From Hymenobacter sp. DG25B (lineage in GTDB: Bacteria; Bacteroidota; Bacteroidia; Cytophagales; Hymenobacteraceae), in contig NZ_CP010054.1 of the NCBI RefSeq assembly GCF_000801315.1, positions 3,286,001 to 3,350,000 of the forward strand: a stretch of 64,000 nucleotides of DNA, in the 5' to 3' direction. The notes beneath the pieces are model-generated. The model made no database searches. It was not told where the DNA came from and saw nothing but the letters and a program-made list of their open reading frames with translations. A program made the position numbers and the translations under genes. How positions within the stretch are numbered: the first letter of the stretch is position 1; each line of letters starts with the position of its first letter. Below are positions 17,050 through 26,186 of the stretch, one piece after another.

Positions 17050-19185
17050 ATGAAACCCAACTTCGCCCAGATACCCTATAACGCCGCGCCGCTGCCTACT
17101 ATTCCCGCGGAGGCCACGGAAACCAGCACGCCGGAGGGCATCAGTCTGCACAGTTTTTACACGGCCGATGATTTGGCGGGCATCAGCCACCTGGGCTTTG
17201 GCGCGGGCCAGGCGCCGTACCTGCGCGGGCCCTACGCCAGCATGTACGTGCAAAGCCCCTGGACCATCCGGCAGTATGCGGGCTTCAGCACGGCCGAGGA
17301 AAGCAACGCTTTCTACCGCCGCAACCTGGCGGGCGGGCAAAAGGGCCTTTCCGTAGCGTTTGACCTGGCCACGCACCGCGGCTACGACTCCGACCACCCC
17401 CGCGTGGTGGGCGACGTGGGTAAGGCCGGTGTCGCCATCGACTCGGTGGAGGATATGAAGGTGCTCTTCAACCAGATTCCGCTGGATCAGATGTCTGTGT
17501 CGATGACCATGAACGGGGCTGTGCTGCCCATTATGGCGTTTTACATTGTGGCCGCTGAGGAGCAGGGCGTAACGCCGGAAAAGCTGTCGGGCACTATTCA
17601 GAACGATATTCTGAAGGAATTCATGGTGCGGAATACCTACATCTATCCGCCCGCGCCCAGCATGCGCATCATTGCCGATATCTTCGCCTACACCGCCCAG
17701 AACATGCCGCGCTTCAACAGCATCAGCATCTCGGGCTACCACATGCAGGAGGCCGGCGCTACCGCCGATATTGAGCTGGCCTATACCCTGGCCGACGGCC
17801 TGGAATACGTGCGGGCCGGTTTGGCCGCCGGCATGACCATTGACCAGTTTGCCCCGCGCCTGTCGTTCTTCTGGGCCATTGGCATGAACCATTTCATGGA
17901 AATTGCCAAGCTGCGCGCCGGGCGTTTGCTCTGGGCCAAGCTCATCAGGCAGTTCAACCCCACCAACCCCAAAAGCCTGGCCCTGCGCACGCACTGCCAG
18001 ACCTCGGGCTACTCCCTCACGGAGCAGGACCCCTTCAACAACGTGGCCCGCACCTGCGTGGAGGCGCTGGCTGCCGTACTGGGTGGCACCCAAAGCCTGC
18101 ACACCAATGCCCTGGACGAGGCCATTGCCCTGCCCACCGACTTCTCGGCCCGCATTGCCCGCAACACCCAGCTTTACCTCCAGCACGAGACGGACGTTAC
18201 CAAGGTGGTAGACCCCTGGGGCGGTTCCTACTACGTGGAAAGCCTCACCAAAGAGCTGGCCGACAAAGCCTGGGCTCTGATGCAGGAAGTGGAAGAGCTG
18301 GGCGGCATGGCCAAAGCCATTGAAACCGGCCTGCCCAAAATGCGCATTGAGGAAGCTGCCGCCCGCAAGCAGGCCCGCATCGACTCGCACAAGGAGATTA
18401 TTGTGGGCGTGAACAAGTACCGCCCCAGCCAGGAAACGGTAGGCAACGAGCAGCAGATTGAGGTGCTGGACATTGACAACGCCGCCGTGCGCGAGTCGCA
18501 GATTGCGCGCCTGAACAAGATTAAGGCCGAGCGCGACAACGCCTCGGTGCAGGCCGCGCTGGATGTGCTGACGGAAGCTGCCCGCACCGGCCAGGGCAAC
18601 CTGCTGGAGCTGGCCGTGCACGCCGCCCGCTTCCGCGCCACGCTGGGCGAGATTTCCGATGCCCTGGAGAAAGTATACGGCCGCCACCAGGCCACCATTC
18701 GCGCCATATCAGGCGTGTATTCTGCCGAAATGGACTACGATCAGGAATTTGCCAAAGCCCGCGACGCGGCCGATGCCTTTGCCCGCAACGAAGGCCGCCG
18801 CCCCCGCATGATGGTGGCCAAAATGGGTCAGGACGGCCACGACCGGGGCTCCAAAATCATTGCCACCTCCTTCGCCGATGTAGGTTTCGACGTGGACATT
18901 GCGCCCCTGTTCCAGACGCCCGAGGAAGTAGCCCGCCAGGCCGTGGAGAATGACGTGCACGTGGTAGGTGTCAGCAGCCTCGCCGCTGGCCACAAAACCC
19001 TCATTCCCCAGCTTATTGAGGAGCTAAAGAAGCTGGGCCGCGAAGACATCCTCGTTATTGCCGGCGGCGTGATTCCGGCTCAGGATTACCAGTTCCTGTA
19101 TGATGCCGGGGTGGCCGGTGTGTATGGCCCGGGGACGGTTATTGCCGTGGCCGCGCAGGAGATATTGGAGAAGTTGGGGGAGTAA
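17050..19185 (+). CDS. mutB: methylmalonyl-CoA mutase large (catalytic) subunit
   Basis: Catalytic subunit, 711 residues. It isomerises (R)-methylmalonyl-CoA and succinyl-CoA using adenosylcobalamin in the propionate pathway. The barrel has [30 protein letters not shown] and [14 protein letters not shown]. The cobalamin domain is intact: GQDGHDRG near residue 594, [12 protein letters not shown], and [10 protein letters not shown]. It pairs with mutA upstream. MeaB, the mutase chaperone, is encoded about 10 kb away at 29693. A methylmalonyl-CoA epimerase is not in this window. Confidence 0.97.
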   Translation: MKPNFAQIPYNAAPLPTIPAEATETSTPEGISLHSFYTADDLAGISHLGFGAGQAPYLRGPYASMYVQSPWTIRQYAGFSTAEESNAFYRRNLAGGQKGLSVAFDLATHRGYDSDHPRVVGDVGKAGVAIDSVEDMKVLFNQIPLDQMSVSMTMNGAVLPIMAFYIVAAEEQGVTPEKLSGTIQNDILKEFMVRNTYIYPPAPSMRIIADIFAYTAQNMPRFNSISISGYHMQEAGATADIELAYTLADGLEYVRAGLAAGMTIDQFAPRLSFFWAIGMNHFMEIAKLRAGRLLWAKLIRQFNPTNPKSLALRTHCQTSGYSLTEQDPFNNVARTCVEALAAVLGGTQSLHTNALDEAIALPTDFSARIARNTQLYLQHETDVTKVVDPWGGSYYVESLTKELADKAWALMQEVEELGGMAKAIETGLPKMRIEEAAARKQARIDSHKEIIVGVNKYRPSQETVGNEQQIEVLDIDNAAVRESQIARLNKIKAERDNASVQAALDVLTEAARTGQGNLLELAVHAARFRATLGEISDALEKVYGRHQATIRAISGVYSAEMDYDQEFAKARDAADAFARNEGRRPRMMVAKMGQDGHDRGSKIIATSFADVGFDVDIAPLFQTPEEVARQAVENDVHVVGVSSLAAGHKTLIPQLIEELKKLGREDILVIAGGVIPAQDYQFLYDAGVAGVYGPGTVIAVAAQEILEKLGE

Positions 19186-19222
19186 GCCAGATAACTTTAA
19201 CCTGATTCTTTACTGTTACTAT

Positions 19223-19858
19223 ATGGCTGTTCTAGCTCAACAATTAATACTTGACCGTTGCCCACATTGCGGAGTTGATGCACCAACTCTGAATGGTCTT
19301 ATCATAGGAAACACGAACGGGCCTATTGATACAAGAGATATTACTGGTAATAATCTCAGATTTTGGCGTGTCTATAAATGCGCAAGATGCGGGGGCCTAG
19401 TTACAGCAGCAACTCCTAATAATGCAGCGCAAAGTGTAACAGAAATTTATCCAGTACCTGTTGTAGTAGATGATGCCATACCATCTACAGCTAAAGTATA
19501 TCTCTCACAAGCCATTAACAGCATTAATGCTCCGGCTGGAGCTGTTATGCTTTGTGCCAGTTCAGTAGATTCAATGTTAAAAGAAAAAGGGTATTTAAAA
19601 GGTAGCCTATACTCAAGGATTGATCAAGCTGCAAAAGACCATCTTATCACTGAAGCCATGAAAGAGTGGGCTCATGAAGTTCGCTTAGATGCTAATGACC
19701 AACGTCACGCAGATCAAAATGCTTCTCTGCCAGATACAGCAGACGCACAACGTGTAATAAAATTTACCCAAGCTCTTGGAGAGTTTTTATTCGTTCTACC
19801 TGCAAGAATAGAACGTGGTAAGGCTGATGCACTCAGTTCAGTAAGCAAAACTTCTTAA
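19223..19858 (+). CDS. DUF4145 domain protein with N-terminal zinc ribbon
   Basis: Protein of 211 residues from the ATG at 19223. An N-terminal CPHCG (near residue 13) and CARCGG (near 52) form a likely zinc ribbon. The C-terminal part, with VMLCASSVDSMLKEKGY, SLYSRIDQAA, HEVRLDANDQRHAD and ALGEFLFVLPARIE, matches the DUF4145 pattern. DUF4145 has no proven activity; it is often found in or near restriction and other defence genes, but no such genes are visible here. Base composition and codon use are clearly more AT-rich than the mutB gene just upstream, which suggests recent acquisition. Its stop is two bases before a decayed gene copy. Confidence 0.8.
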   Translation: MAVLAQQLILDRCPHCGVDAPTLNGLIIGNTNGPIDTRDITGNNLRFWRVYKCARCGGLVTAATPNNAAQSVTEIYPVPVVVDDAIPSTAKVYLSQAINSINAPAGAVMLCASSVDSMLKEKGYLKGSLYSRIDQAAKDHLITEAMKEWAHEVRLDANDQRHADQNASLPDTADAQRVIKFTQALGEFLFVLPARIERGKADALSSVSKTS

Positions 19859-19860
19859 GA

Positions 19861-20030
19861 ATGCGCAGCGACGACATAGACTAGGAAGACGCCGACATCG
19901 ATTGGTTTGCCACGGATAGCTACTGCCATATCCTGCACGTAGCCTCCGGTGGCGGAGTCCTGCCTGAATCCGTAGCTTCTTAACTTGAAAGTGCTGCCGG
20001 AACTGCATCAGTATTTCCGTTGCGCTAAAC
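19861..20030 (+). pseudogene. decayed partial copy of the 20928-21371 gene
   Basis: About 170 bases align closely with the start of the intact gene at 20928. Shared segments include GGAAGACGCCGACATCGA, TGGTTTGCCACGGATAGC and GGCGGAGTCCTGCCTGAA. Codon 8 is TAG (19882-19884) where the intact copy has CAG. A second in-frame break occurs after the GTAGCTTCT segment. Similarity fades after CATCAGTATTTC near 20025. Only the N-terminal third remains. Confidence 0.85.
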
Positions 20031-20150
20031 CTGCGTCAGTGAGACCCAGCAAGGTTTTAGTAGAAACCTGAATCTGGAGTGCAGATATAAGGCTCCATAT
20101 AAGCATTTACCTATATTACCGACGTTCAAGCAACCAAGAATGGTTGGGAA

Positions 20151-20771
20151 ATGAATTCTACTATTCTTGAAACCAAGGAGTATATGAACCAGAAGGCCTT
20201 TTCCCGGAACAGCCTGTATTTCACCGCCGTTGTAGCTATCAGTATTTGGGCCCTCCTGGCTTGGGACTATTTCCATGGCGGAGTGCCGAGCCACCATTTT
20301 TTGGCCAGGGAAGAAATGCCTGCCATTTCTAACTGGTGGGGTGGCGTGCTGCTCCCTCTGCTTACCTGGTTTCTTCTTTATCGCATCAAGCAGAAGAATT
20401 ACGACCCTAATGAAGAGTATGCCAAGTCCCCTGACTTCCTCCGGCGCGAATTCTGGGGGTTTCTAGGCGGCTTACTGTTTGGGACTTTACTCTCTGTTTT
20501 ATTCAGTTTAGGCCAGACGGACCTTGCGGGCATGCTGATGCTAGGACTATTAATGGTGGCTTTTTTATTCCCGATTTATCGGCCCGAGTGCCTGCTCGGC
20601 TTTGTGCTTAGCATGACCTATACATTCGGGGGAGTGCTGCCCACTATTATTGGTCTTCTACTGTGTGTAATAGGTCTGGTGCTGTACGGTTATATCCGGC
20701 CAGCGGTGTTATACCTGGTGTCAAAGGGTGTGCTCCTGCTTTCCCTCTATAAGCAGAAACTCAACAGCTGA
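20151..20771 (+). CDS. polytopic membrane protein of unknown function
   Basis: Product of 206 residues that I do not recognise. After a short polar start there are about five or six hydrophobic segments: YFTAVVAISIWALLAW (about 22-38), WGGVLLPLLTWFLLY (about 62-77), FLGGLLFGTLLSVLF, MLMLGLLMVAFLFPIY, FVLSMTYTFGGVLPTIIGLLLCVIGLVLYGYI. A cytoplasmic loop with NYDPNEEYAKSPDFLRREFW lies between the second and third. An internal ATG at residue 9 is an alternative start. It is bracketed by the decayed and intact copies of the next gene, so it may have arrived with that duplication. Confidence 0.6.
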   Translation: MNSTILETKEYMNQKAFSRNSLYFTAVVAISIWALLAWDYFHGGVPSHHFLAREEMPAISNWWGGVLLPLLTWFLLYRIKQKNYDPNEEYAKSPDFLRREFWGFLGGLLFGTLLSVLFSLGQTDLAGMLMLGLLMVAFLFPIYRPECLLGFVLSMTYTFGGVLPTIIGLLLCVIGLVLYGYIRPAVLYLVSKGVLLLSLYKQKLNS

Positions 20772-20927
20772 TAGCAAGTAGCAGTAATTGCACTACTGAC
20801 GCTGAGCACTTCTGTGATATGGATTCTTATCGAGAATTATAGGCAGCTACTTGTTCCCAATGTAGTTCCGGTAAAAATTGATTGATAAGCGTAAAAGCAC
20901 TTTTGTAGATAGAAACCAGACTTGCCC

Positions 20928-21371
20928 ATGCGCATTGAAGAAATAGACCAGGAAGACGCCGACATCGACTGGTTTGCCACGGATAGCAACGGCCATATCC
21001 TGCACATAGCCTCCGGCGGCGGAGTCCTGCCTGAATCCGTAGCCGCTTCTCAGGAAGTGCTGCTCGAGCTTCATCAGTATTTCCTGACGCTGGCGGAAGC
21101 AGAATCGGCGGAGGCGGTGCCGCTGGAAGCGGGTGCGGAGCAGGATGCGCACTTTCAGGGTTTTGCCCGCTATGCGCACCGGGGCCTGTTTTCCTTCGCC
21201 AAGGCCCGGCTGCACAACCGGGCTGATGCGCGGTATTATGTGGTGGCCCGGCCCGTTCGGCCACTTACGGTGGCGGAGCTGCCCAAACACATAGCCACGC
21301 TGCTGAGCCGAACCCAGCTGCCGGCTTCCGTGGCGCAGCAAACCGCACTGGATATTTCCACCATCTTATAA
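20928..21371 (+). CDS. hypothetical protein, possibly immunity-like
   Basis: Cytosolic protein of 147 residues from the ATG at 20928 (a TTG two codons earlier is also in frame). The N-terminus DADIDWFATDSNGHILHIASGGG resembles, in my reading, small Bacteroidota proteins annotated as immunity or SMI1-neighbour proteins, but this is a weak impression. The rest is helical, with YFLTLAEAE, FARYAHRGLFSF and LPKHIATLLSR. A truncated duplicate lies 1 kb upstream. No toxin gene is seen next to it. Function cannot be stated. Confidence 0.6.
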   Translation: MRIEEIDQEDADIDWFATDSNGHILHIASGGGVLPESVAASQEVLLELHQYFLTLAEAESAEAVPLEAGAEQDAHFQGFARYAHRGLFSFAKARLHNRADARYYVVARPVRPLTVAELPKHIATLLSRTQLPASVAQQTALDISTIL

Positions 21372-21414
21372 GTACCATCGGCCCGCCAGTAGCGGGTCGG
21401 CTTGGTTTGTAGCT

Positions 21415-22164
21415 ATGCCAATTTCTATGCCTGCCACTACACAGCTCCAATTTCTGGGTCACGCCAGCTTCCGGATTACTACCCCCGAGGGCCGGGTTAT
21501 TCTCATCGACCCCTGGTACACCAATCTGCAGTTCACGCCTACTTATGCCTGGCAGCCGGAGCAGGTGGATCTGGTGCTCGTCACCCACGGCCACGGCGAC
21601 CATTTCGACTTCGACCTCCCCGCCCTGCTCATCCGCACCGGCGCCCGGGTAGCGGCGCCCGCCCCGATTCGGTTTTACCTGCAGGAGCAGGGCGTGCCCG
21701 CGCCGCAGTGCGAGCCCATGAACATAGGCGGCAGCGTTGACCTGCCGGAAGGCTTGCGCCTGACCATGACGGCCGCCGTCCATCCCGCCCACATCGACCT
21801 GCCGGATGGCTCCACCGCCGTCCCGCACGAGGCCGTGGGCTACATTCTGCGCTTTTCCGATAACACGGTGCTCTACGCCGCCGGCGACACCGCCCTGTTC
21901 GGCGACATGCGCCTGCTCGCCGACCTCTACCAGCCCACCGTGGCCCTGCTCCCCATCGGCGACCGGTACACCATGGGGCCGCGGGAAGCCGCTTATGCCG
22001 CCCGCCTGCTAGGGGTGCCGCTGGTAGTACCGTTTCACTACGGCACCTTTCCTTCCTTAACGGGCACTCCGGAGCAGCTGCAGTCCTTCCTCCAGCCAGC
22101 CGATGGCATTACCCTCCAGGCGCTGCAAGCCGGCGAAACCCTGGACTTAAGCCAATTCCTGTAA
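21415..22164 (+). CDS. metal-dependent hydrolase of the beta-lactamase superfamily (UPF0173-like)
   Basis: Cytosolic protein of 249 residues. The N-terminus LQFLGHASFRI, followed by IDPWYTN and the zinc motif VTHGHGDHFD, places it in the UPF0173/UlaG-like metallo-beta-lactamase group. Other metal ligands are AVHPAHID, YAAGDTALFGDM, and the terminal VPFHYGTF. The substrate is unknown. The start at 21415 has a second ATG four codons later, and either could be used. It is 43 bases after the previous gene, same strand. Confidence 0.9.
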   Translation: MPISMPATTQLQFLGHASFRITTPEGRVILIDPWYTNLQFTPTYAWQPEQVDLVLVTHGHGDHFDFDLPALLIRTGARVAAPAPIRFYLQEQGVPAPQCEPMNIGGSVDLPEGLRLTMTAAVHPAHIDLPDGSTAVPHEAVGYILRFSDNTVLYAAGDTALFGDMRLLADLYQPTVALLPIGDRYTMGPREAAYAARLLGVPLVVPFHYGTFPSLTGTPEQLQSFLQPADGITLQALQAGETLDLSQFL

Positions 22165-22582
22165 AGCAAAGCGGCTGACATTCAGCCCCTGGCACAAGCC
22201 GGGAAGCGGACAACCAACAGGCACCCAGCTTACTTTGGTCAGCTAACAGGCAGAACAAAATTATGCCTTATTATATACTTTTATTTATTTTAAATTGACT
22301 TTAATTAAGTAAATTCTTATTTTCGAACACTAAACAGGGAGGGCTCCGGTAGAAAATAGCGGAAACGGAGCTGTCTGGTAGTCGGGGTTAGCCCGGCTAT
22401 TGGCTGATGATGATATAAGTGTGGTATGTGTAAGCGGGTGTGGCACCCGGTTTCCCTTCCCAGGTTTCGGTTCCGGGGCCCGGCCATCGGTTGGGCTGGC
22501 TTTTTATTTCGGGTCGTGAGCGGGCGGGTAGCCAGCATTACGGGCCGGCTATTTATCTATTCTACCATTACAGCCTGTAGCT
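22165..22582. other. intergenic region, no gene seen
   Basis: 418 bases without a supported ORF. It has a strongly AT-rich patch (about 22256-22325) containing ATTATATACTTTTATTTATT, which contrasts with the GC-rich flanks and probably carries the promoter of the T9SS cargo gene. No clear hairpin or repeat is seen. Confidence 0.5.
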
Positions 22583-24217
22583 ATGAAACACTTTTTCCTG
22601 GCAGTAGCACTCTTATGTAGCCTAACCACGCAGGCCCAGCCCGCTCAATGGAACTGGGTACAGCCCGTGGAAGGCAGCAACCCACTGGAAGATATTGCCG
22701 CCGATGCGTTTGGCAACCTGTATGCAACCGGCACCTTTACGGGTTTTCTCCAGCTGGGCGGTACGCAGCTTAGCAACCCCGGCCTTTGCCTGTATGTGGC
22801 CAAGTTCACGCCGGCCGGCCAGCTGGTATTTGCCACTAAGCTCCAGGTCAGCAACACAGCTTTTCCGGCCAGCCTGGCGGTAGATAACCTGGGCAACAGC
22901 TACATAACGGGCGTATTCAGTGGCACGCTGCGCCTGGGCAACGAGGTACTGGCCACCAGCAACACCGCCCCCGAAGGTGGCGGGCAGGACATCATGACCC
23001 TGAAACTGGCCCCGAACGGCACGGTGCGCTGGCTCCGGCAGATCAGCAGCATCCCCTCCGGCGACGAGTGGGAACCCACCAACACCAGCCGGGCCATAGC
23101 GGTAGACGCCATCGGTAACAGCTACCTAACGGGCAGCGTGAGCGGCAGCTCCGTGCAGTTTGGCAGCCGCACCTTCTCCAACCGAACGGGGCAGGCCTTT
23201 ATTGCCAGCTATTCGCCGCAGGGCGCCCTGCGCTGGGCCAACGTAGCTACCGGTCTCGATGCGGCCCGCAGTGAAGGCGTGCACCTGGCCGTTGATGACA
23301 GGGGGAAAGGCTACATGAGTGGGAGCTTTTACGGCGGCAGCTTCACGCTGGGAGGTGCCAACGTGCCAGCCAGCGCCTTCTACAATGATTTTCTGGCGCA
23401 GTTTAACCTGAGCCAGGGCCAGGTGCGGTGGGCCCAGGACCCGGAAGGCACGGAAGGCCCCCTGGCCGTAGACCGCAAGGGACATGTATATCGGGCGGGG
23501 CAGTTTACGGGCACCGTGGCATTTGGCAAAACCACGCTGCGCAGTACCGGCAACCCCGATATTTTTGTGGCCCGCTACAACAGCCAGGGTCAGCCGGAGT
23601 GGGCCACGGCCCTGCCGGGAGAAGGTCCCGGCTACAACTATCCTGAGGACATGGCCGTGGATGCCCAAAATGGCAAAATATACCTCACCGGGATCCGCAG
23701 CATCACTTCCGATTTCCAGGCCTTTATTGCGCTGTTGCAGCCCAATGGCAAGGTAAAGCATGTGGAATCGGTGGATGGGCCGGGCACCAGCTCCGGCTTT
23801 GCCATTGCCCTGGCTGGACATGACAACCTCTACAACAGCGGCATTTTCACGGGTACCGCGCAGTTTGGGCCTTTCACGCTGTCCAGCGCATTTACCAGCT
23901 ACTACCTGGGCCGGTATGGCAGCTGGAAAACGGTGCGCTCGGGCAGCCAGGGCATGCTGGCGGCGCTTACGGCCAGCGTTTACCCTATGCCCGCGCATGA
24001 GCAGTTTACCCTGCGGCTGGATAGTCGGGAGAAAAACCAGGTGCTACAGGCCGTGCTCTACAACCAGTTAGGCATACCCATAGCCGAGAAAACGCTGCAA
24101 AACGCCACCGGCAAGCTGGAAACCGTTTTCGACACCTCGCAGCTACCGCCCGGCCTGTATGTGCTGCGGCTCAAGCAAAACGGGCAGTTGCTCACCAAAA
24201 CCGTGACGGTGGAGTAG
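22583..24217 (+). CDS. secreted SBBP-repeat-like protein with T9SS type A sorting domain
   Basis: Cell-surface or secreted protein of 544 residues. Signal peptide ends TQAQP. The central part is a series of beta-propeller-like repeats with the recurrent pattern DxxGNxYxTGxFxGxxxxG (for example FGNLYATGTFTG, LGNSYITGVFSG, IGNSYLTGSVSG, KGHVYRAGQFTG). The last 75 residues form a T9SS C-terminal sorting domain: YPMPAHEQFTLRL, ending PPGLYVLRLKQNGQLLTKTVTVE-like. This predicts export by the type IX system. Binding partner unknown. Confidence 0.9.
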   Translation: MKHFFLAVALLCSLTTQAQPAQWNWVQPVEGSNPLEDIAADAFGNLYATGTFTGFLQLGGTQLSNPGLCLYVAKFTPAGQLVFATKLQVSNTAFPASLAVDNLGNSYITGVFSGTLRLGNEVLATSNTAPEGGGQDIMTLKLAPNGTVRWLRQISSIPSGDEWEPTNTSRAIAVDAIGNSYLTGSVSGSSVQFGSRTFSNRTGQAFIASYSPQGALRWANVATGLDAARSEGVHLAVDDRGKGYMSGSFYGGSFTLGGANVPASAFYNDFLAQFNLSQGQVRWAQDPEGTEGPLAVDRKGHVYRAGQFTGTVAFGKTTLRSTGNPDIFVARYNSQGQPEWATALPGEGPGYNYPEDMAVDAQNGKIYLTGIRSITSDFQAFIALLQPNGKVKHVESVDGPGTSSGFAIALAGHDNLYNSGIFTGTAQFGPFTLSSAFTSYYLGRYGSWKTVRSGSQGMLAALTASVYPMPAHEQFTLRLDSREKNQVLQAVLYNQLGIPIAEKTLQNATGKLETVFDTSQLPPGLYVLRLKQNGQLLTKTVTVE

Positions 24218-24225
24218 CCCCGGCC

Positions 24226-24714
24226 CTACCCGGCCTGCATTAGTTGCAGGGCTTCTTCATTGCCCTGCTGCACGGCCAGATCATAGGCCGTGAGGCCGCG
24301 CACGTCGCGCAGGGTGGTATTGGCGCCGGCTTCCAGCATGACCTGCACCAGCTGGTTGCGGCCGAACAGGGTGGCAAACATGAGAGCCGTGCCGCCGTTG
24401 CCGTTCTGCAGGTTCAGGTCGGCACCGTGGGCAATGAGCAGCCGGGCAATATCGGGGTAGCCTTTAAAGCACACGCCCATCAGGGCGGTGTTGCCGGCGC
24501 GGTCCTGCACGTTGGGGTCGGCGCCGGCGGCCAGCAGCAGTTTGGTGGCGTCCTCGTGCTCATCATAGGCGGCTATAATCAGCGGGGTAAAGCCTTTGGC
24601 ATCCTGGGTATTCACATCTATCTGCTGATCCAGCAGGTGCTGCAGATACGCCACGTCTCCTTTGCGGGCAGCATCAAACAGCAGGTCTTCGGGACGATTG
24701 GAGGTAAAGGACAT
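24226..24714 (-). CDS. ankyrin repeat protein
   Basis: Cytosolic protein of 162 residues built of about four ankyrin repeats. Typical units are DAARKGDVAYLQHLLDQ, GFTPLIIAAYDEHEDATKLLLAAGADPN, GNTALMGVCFKGYPDIARLLIAHGADLN and GGTALMFATLFGRNQLVQVMLEAGAN. A protein-binding role is expected from the fold, and no partner is visible. It is convergent with the T9SS cargo gene, with only 8 bases between the stops. Confidence 0.92.
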   Translation of the reverse strand: MSFTSNRPEDLLFDAARKGDVAYLQHLLDQQIDVNTQDAKGFTPLIIAAYDEHEDATKLLLAAGADPNVQDRAGNTALMGVCFKGYPDIARLLIAHGADLNLQNGNGGTALMFATLFGRNQLVQVMLEAGANTTLRDVRGLTAYDLAVQQGNEEALQLMQAG

Positions 24715-25286
24715 ACGACGCAGGCTGAGGGGTTAACAGGGGAACGTACCAGCCATACGCAAAAGCGCGGGCCGGTTATCGTGTTTCGGGCGGCGAGTTT
24801 TCGGCCTGGTGGAATAAAAATTTGTTGGTGGCGGCCTGTTGCCCTGCCGGCACCCGATAAAGAAGCAGACTTATCCACTTTAATCTGTTGATAATCTGCT
24901 GATAACAGCTGACTCAGGCGGTTGAATTTTTGCACCTATGTGGTAGCAAGAACCTCTATGTCACCCTTTTGCGGGGGCTGATTTGCGTTGTCTTTTTCAC
25001 CCTGCTTTTTAGGCGTTTTTTTACGCAGCATGTCCAAATGGGCAGGCTGCTTTGTTTTGTCCGGGCAGCAGAAAAAGCAGCTTGGCACCGGACAGGACAA
25101 AGAATTTCAGCTGCAATTAGATATCAATAATATTTCATTTTCAGCGTGTCACAAAGCAGGCAGAATGTTCCGTATTTGAATCGTACAGAAAAGGTGCAAA
25201 ATTTTGACATTTTGATAATCTATTAAAATTACACCTACTTTTCGAAAACAATTTCAAACACCACCCCAATAACCCTTCACATTTTT
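24715..25286. other. intergenic region, no gene seen
   Basis: 572 bases between two divergently read genes. Short ORFs at about 24930-25180 are Phe/Cys-rich and lack homology-like features, so I reject them. The right half (25120-25286) is AT-rich, with TTTGATAATCTATTAAAATTAC, and probably holds the promoter of the metalloprotease gene. One TTATCCACT, similar to a DnaA box, occurs near 24870. Confidence 0.5.
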
Positions 25287-26096
25287 ATGAAAACAACTAA
25301 ACTATTTGCCTCCGCGCTTCTATTGATGGGCGCCACTTTCTTCTCCAGCTGCAGCAAGCAGGAAGATGTAGCTTCCAAAAATGCTATTAGCGAGGATACC
25401 CTTTCTCAAATTAAGGCGCTTGGCTTCAGCACGCACGATGTAAAGCGCGACGGCAACGAGTATGTGGTAGAAGGTGACATCCGCCTTTCGGCCCACGACC
25501 TGAACAGCAAAGCTGACGGCAAATTCCTGCGGGTTGGCGAAGAGGAGCAGTACCGCACCACCAACCTGGTAAGCGTAGGCTCTACTACCCGCACCATTTA
25601 TGTGGCCGTCAGCACTTCGCTGCCCTCAGCCTACGCCACGGCTACCGATGAAGCTATCCGTCGCTACAACGCGGAAGGGCTGCGTATCCGCTTCCAGCGC
25701 GTATCCTCGGGCTACAACATTCTGCTGACGAAAGCACCAACCAACGCCTCCTATCTGGCCTCAGCTGGTTTCCCAACGTCTGCTGGTAACCCCTACAACC
25801 AGGTTCTGGTAAATTCTACGTACCTGGGCTCTAACCCTGGCACCAACTACCTGGCCACCATTCTCTCGCACGAAATGGGCCATTGCATCGGCTTCCGCCA
25901 CACCGACTACATGAACCGGGCGTATAGCTGCGGTGGGGCTTACACCAATGAAGGTGCCAGCACCGTGGGCGCTATCCTGATTCCCGGTACGCCTTCTTCC
26001 GCCGACCCCAACTCCTGGATGCTGGCCTGCGTGGGCACCGGTGTAAACCGCCCCTTCAATACCAACGACCGCACCGCGCTTAACTATCTCTACTAA
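25287..26096 (+). CDS. HEMGH zinc metalloprotease lipoprotein (M57-like)
   Basis: Exported lipoprotein of 269 residues. The signal ends GATFFSSCSKQ, a good lipobox with Cys at about residue 22. The metzincin-like zinc motif SHEMGHCIGFRHTD is present near 195, consistent with the dual-action HEIGH/M57-like family. Upstream, STTRTIYVAVSTSLPSA and EGLRIRFQRVSSGYNI are typical of the family's N-terminal catalytic half. Family members are secreted proteases of unknown substrate. It has its own AT-rich leader and a strong terminator after the stop. Confidence 0.87.
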   Translation: MKTTKLFASALLLMGATFFSSCSKQEDVASKNAISEDTLSQIKALGFSTHDVKRDGNEYVVEGDIRLSAHDLNSKADGKFLRVGEEEQYRTTNLVSVGSTTRTIYVAVSTSLPSAYATATDEAIRRYNAEGLRIRFQRVSSGYNILLTKAPTNASYLASAGFPTSAGNPYNQVLVNSTYLGSNPGTNYLATILSHEMGHCIGFRHTDYMNRAYSCGGAYTNEGASTVGAILIPGTPSSADPNSWMLACVGTGVNRPFNTNDRTALNYLY

Positions 26097-26113
26097 GCCC
26101 CGGTTGTTTCCCT

Positions 26114-26151
26114 AAAAAAGCCCCCTGCCAATTGTGGCAGGGGGCTTTTTT
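26114..26151. terminator. bidirectional intrinsic terminator
   Basis: Perfect 17-bp arms AAAAAAGCCCCCTGCCA and TGGCAGGGGGCTTTTTT with a 4-base loop. It lies between the convergent metalloprotease and YitT genes and has A and T tracts for both directions. Confidence 0.93.
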
Positions 26152-26186
26152 CTGTAGTCAGCATTGGTTGATGACGGTAGCCAAGC

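Noticed and set aside
17023..18687. Minus-strand ORF of 554 residues across mutB
   Set aside because: Shadow of the mutase large subunit; no family motif.
24870..24900. TTATCCACT as a DnaA box
   Set aside because: Single imperfect site, far from dnaA and without an AT-rich unwinding element next to it.
24930..25179. Two short ORFs in the gap before the metalloprotease
   Set aside because: Very Phe/Cys-rich, overlap each other, no signal or domain; more likely leader sequence.
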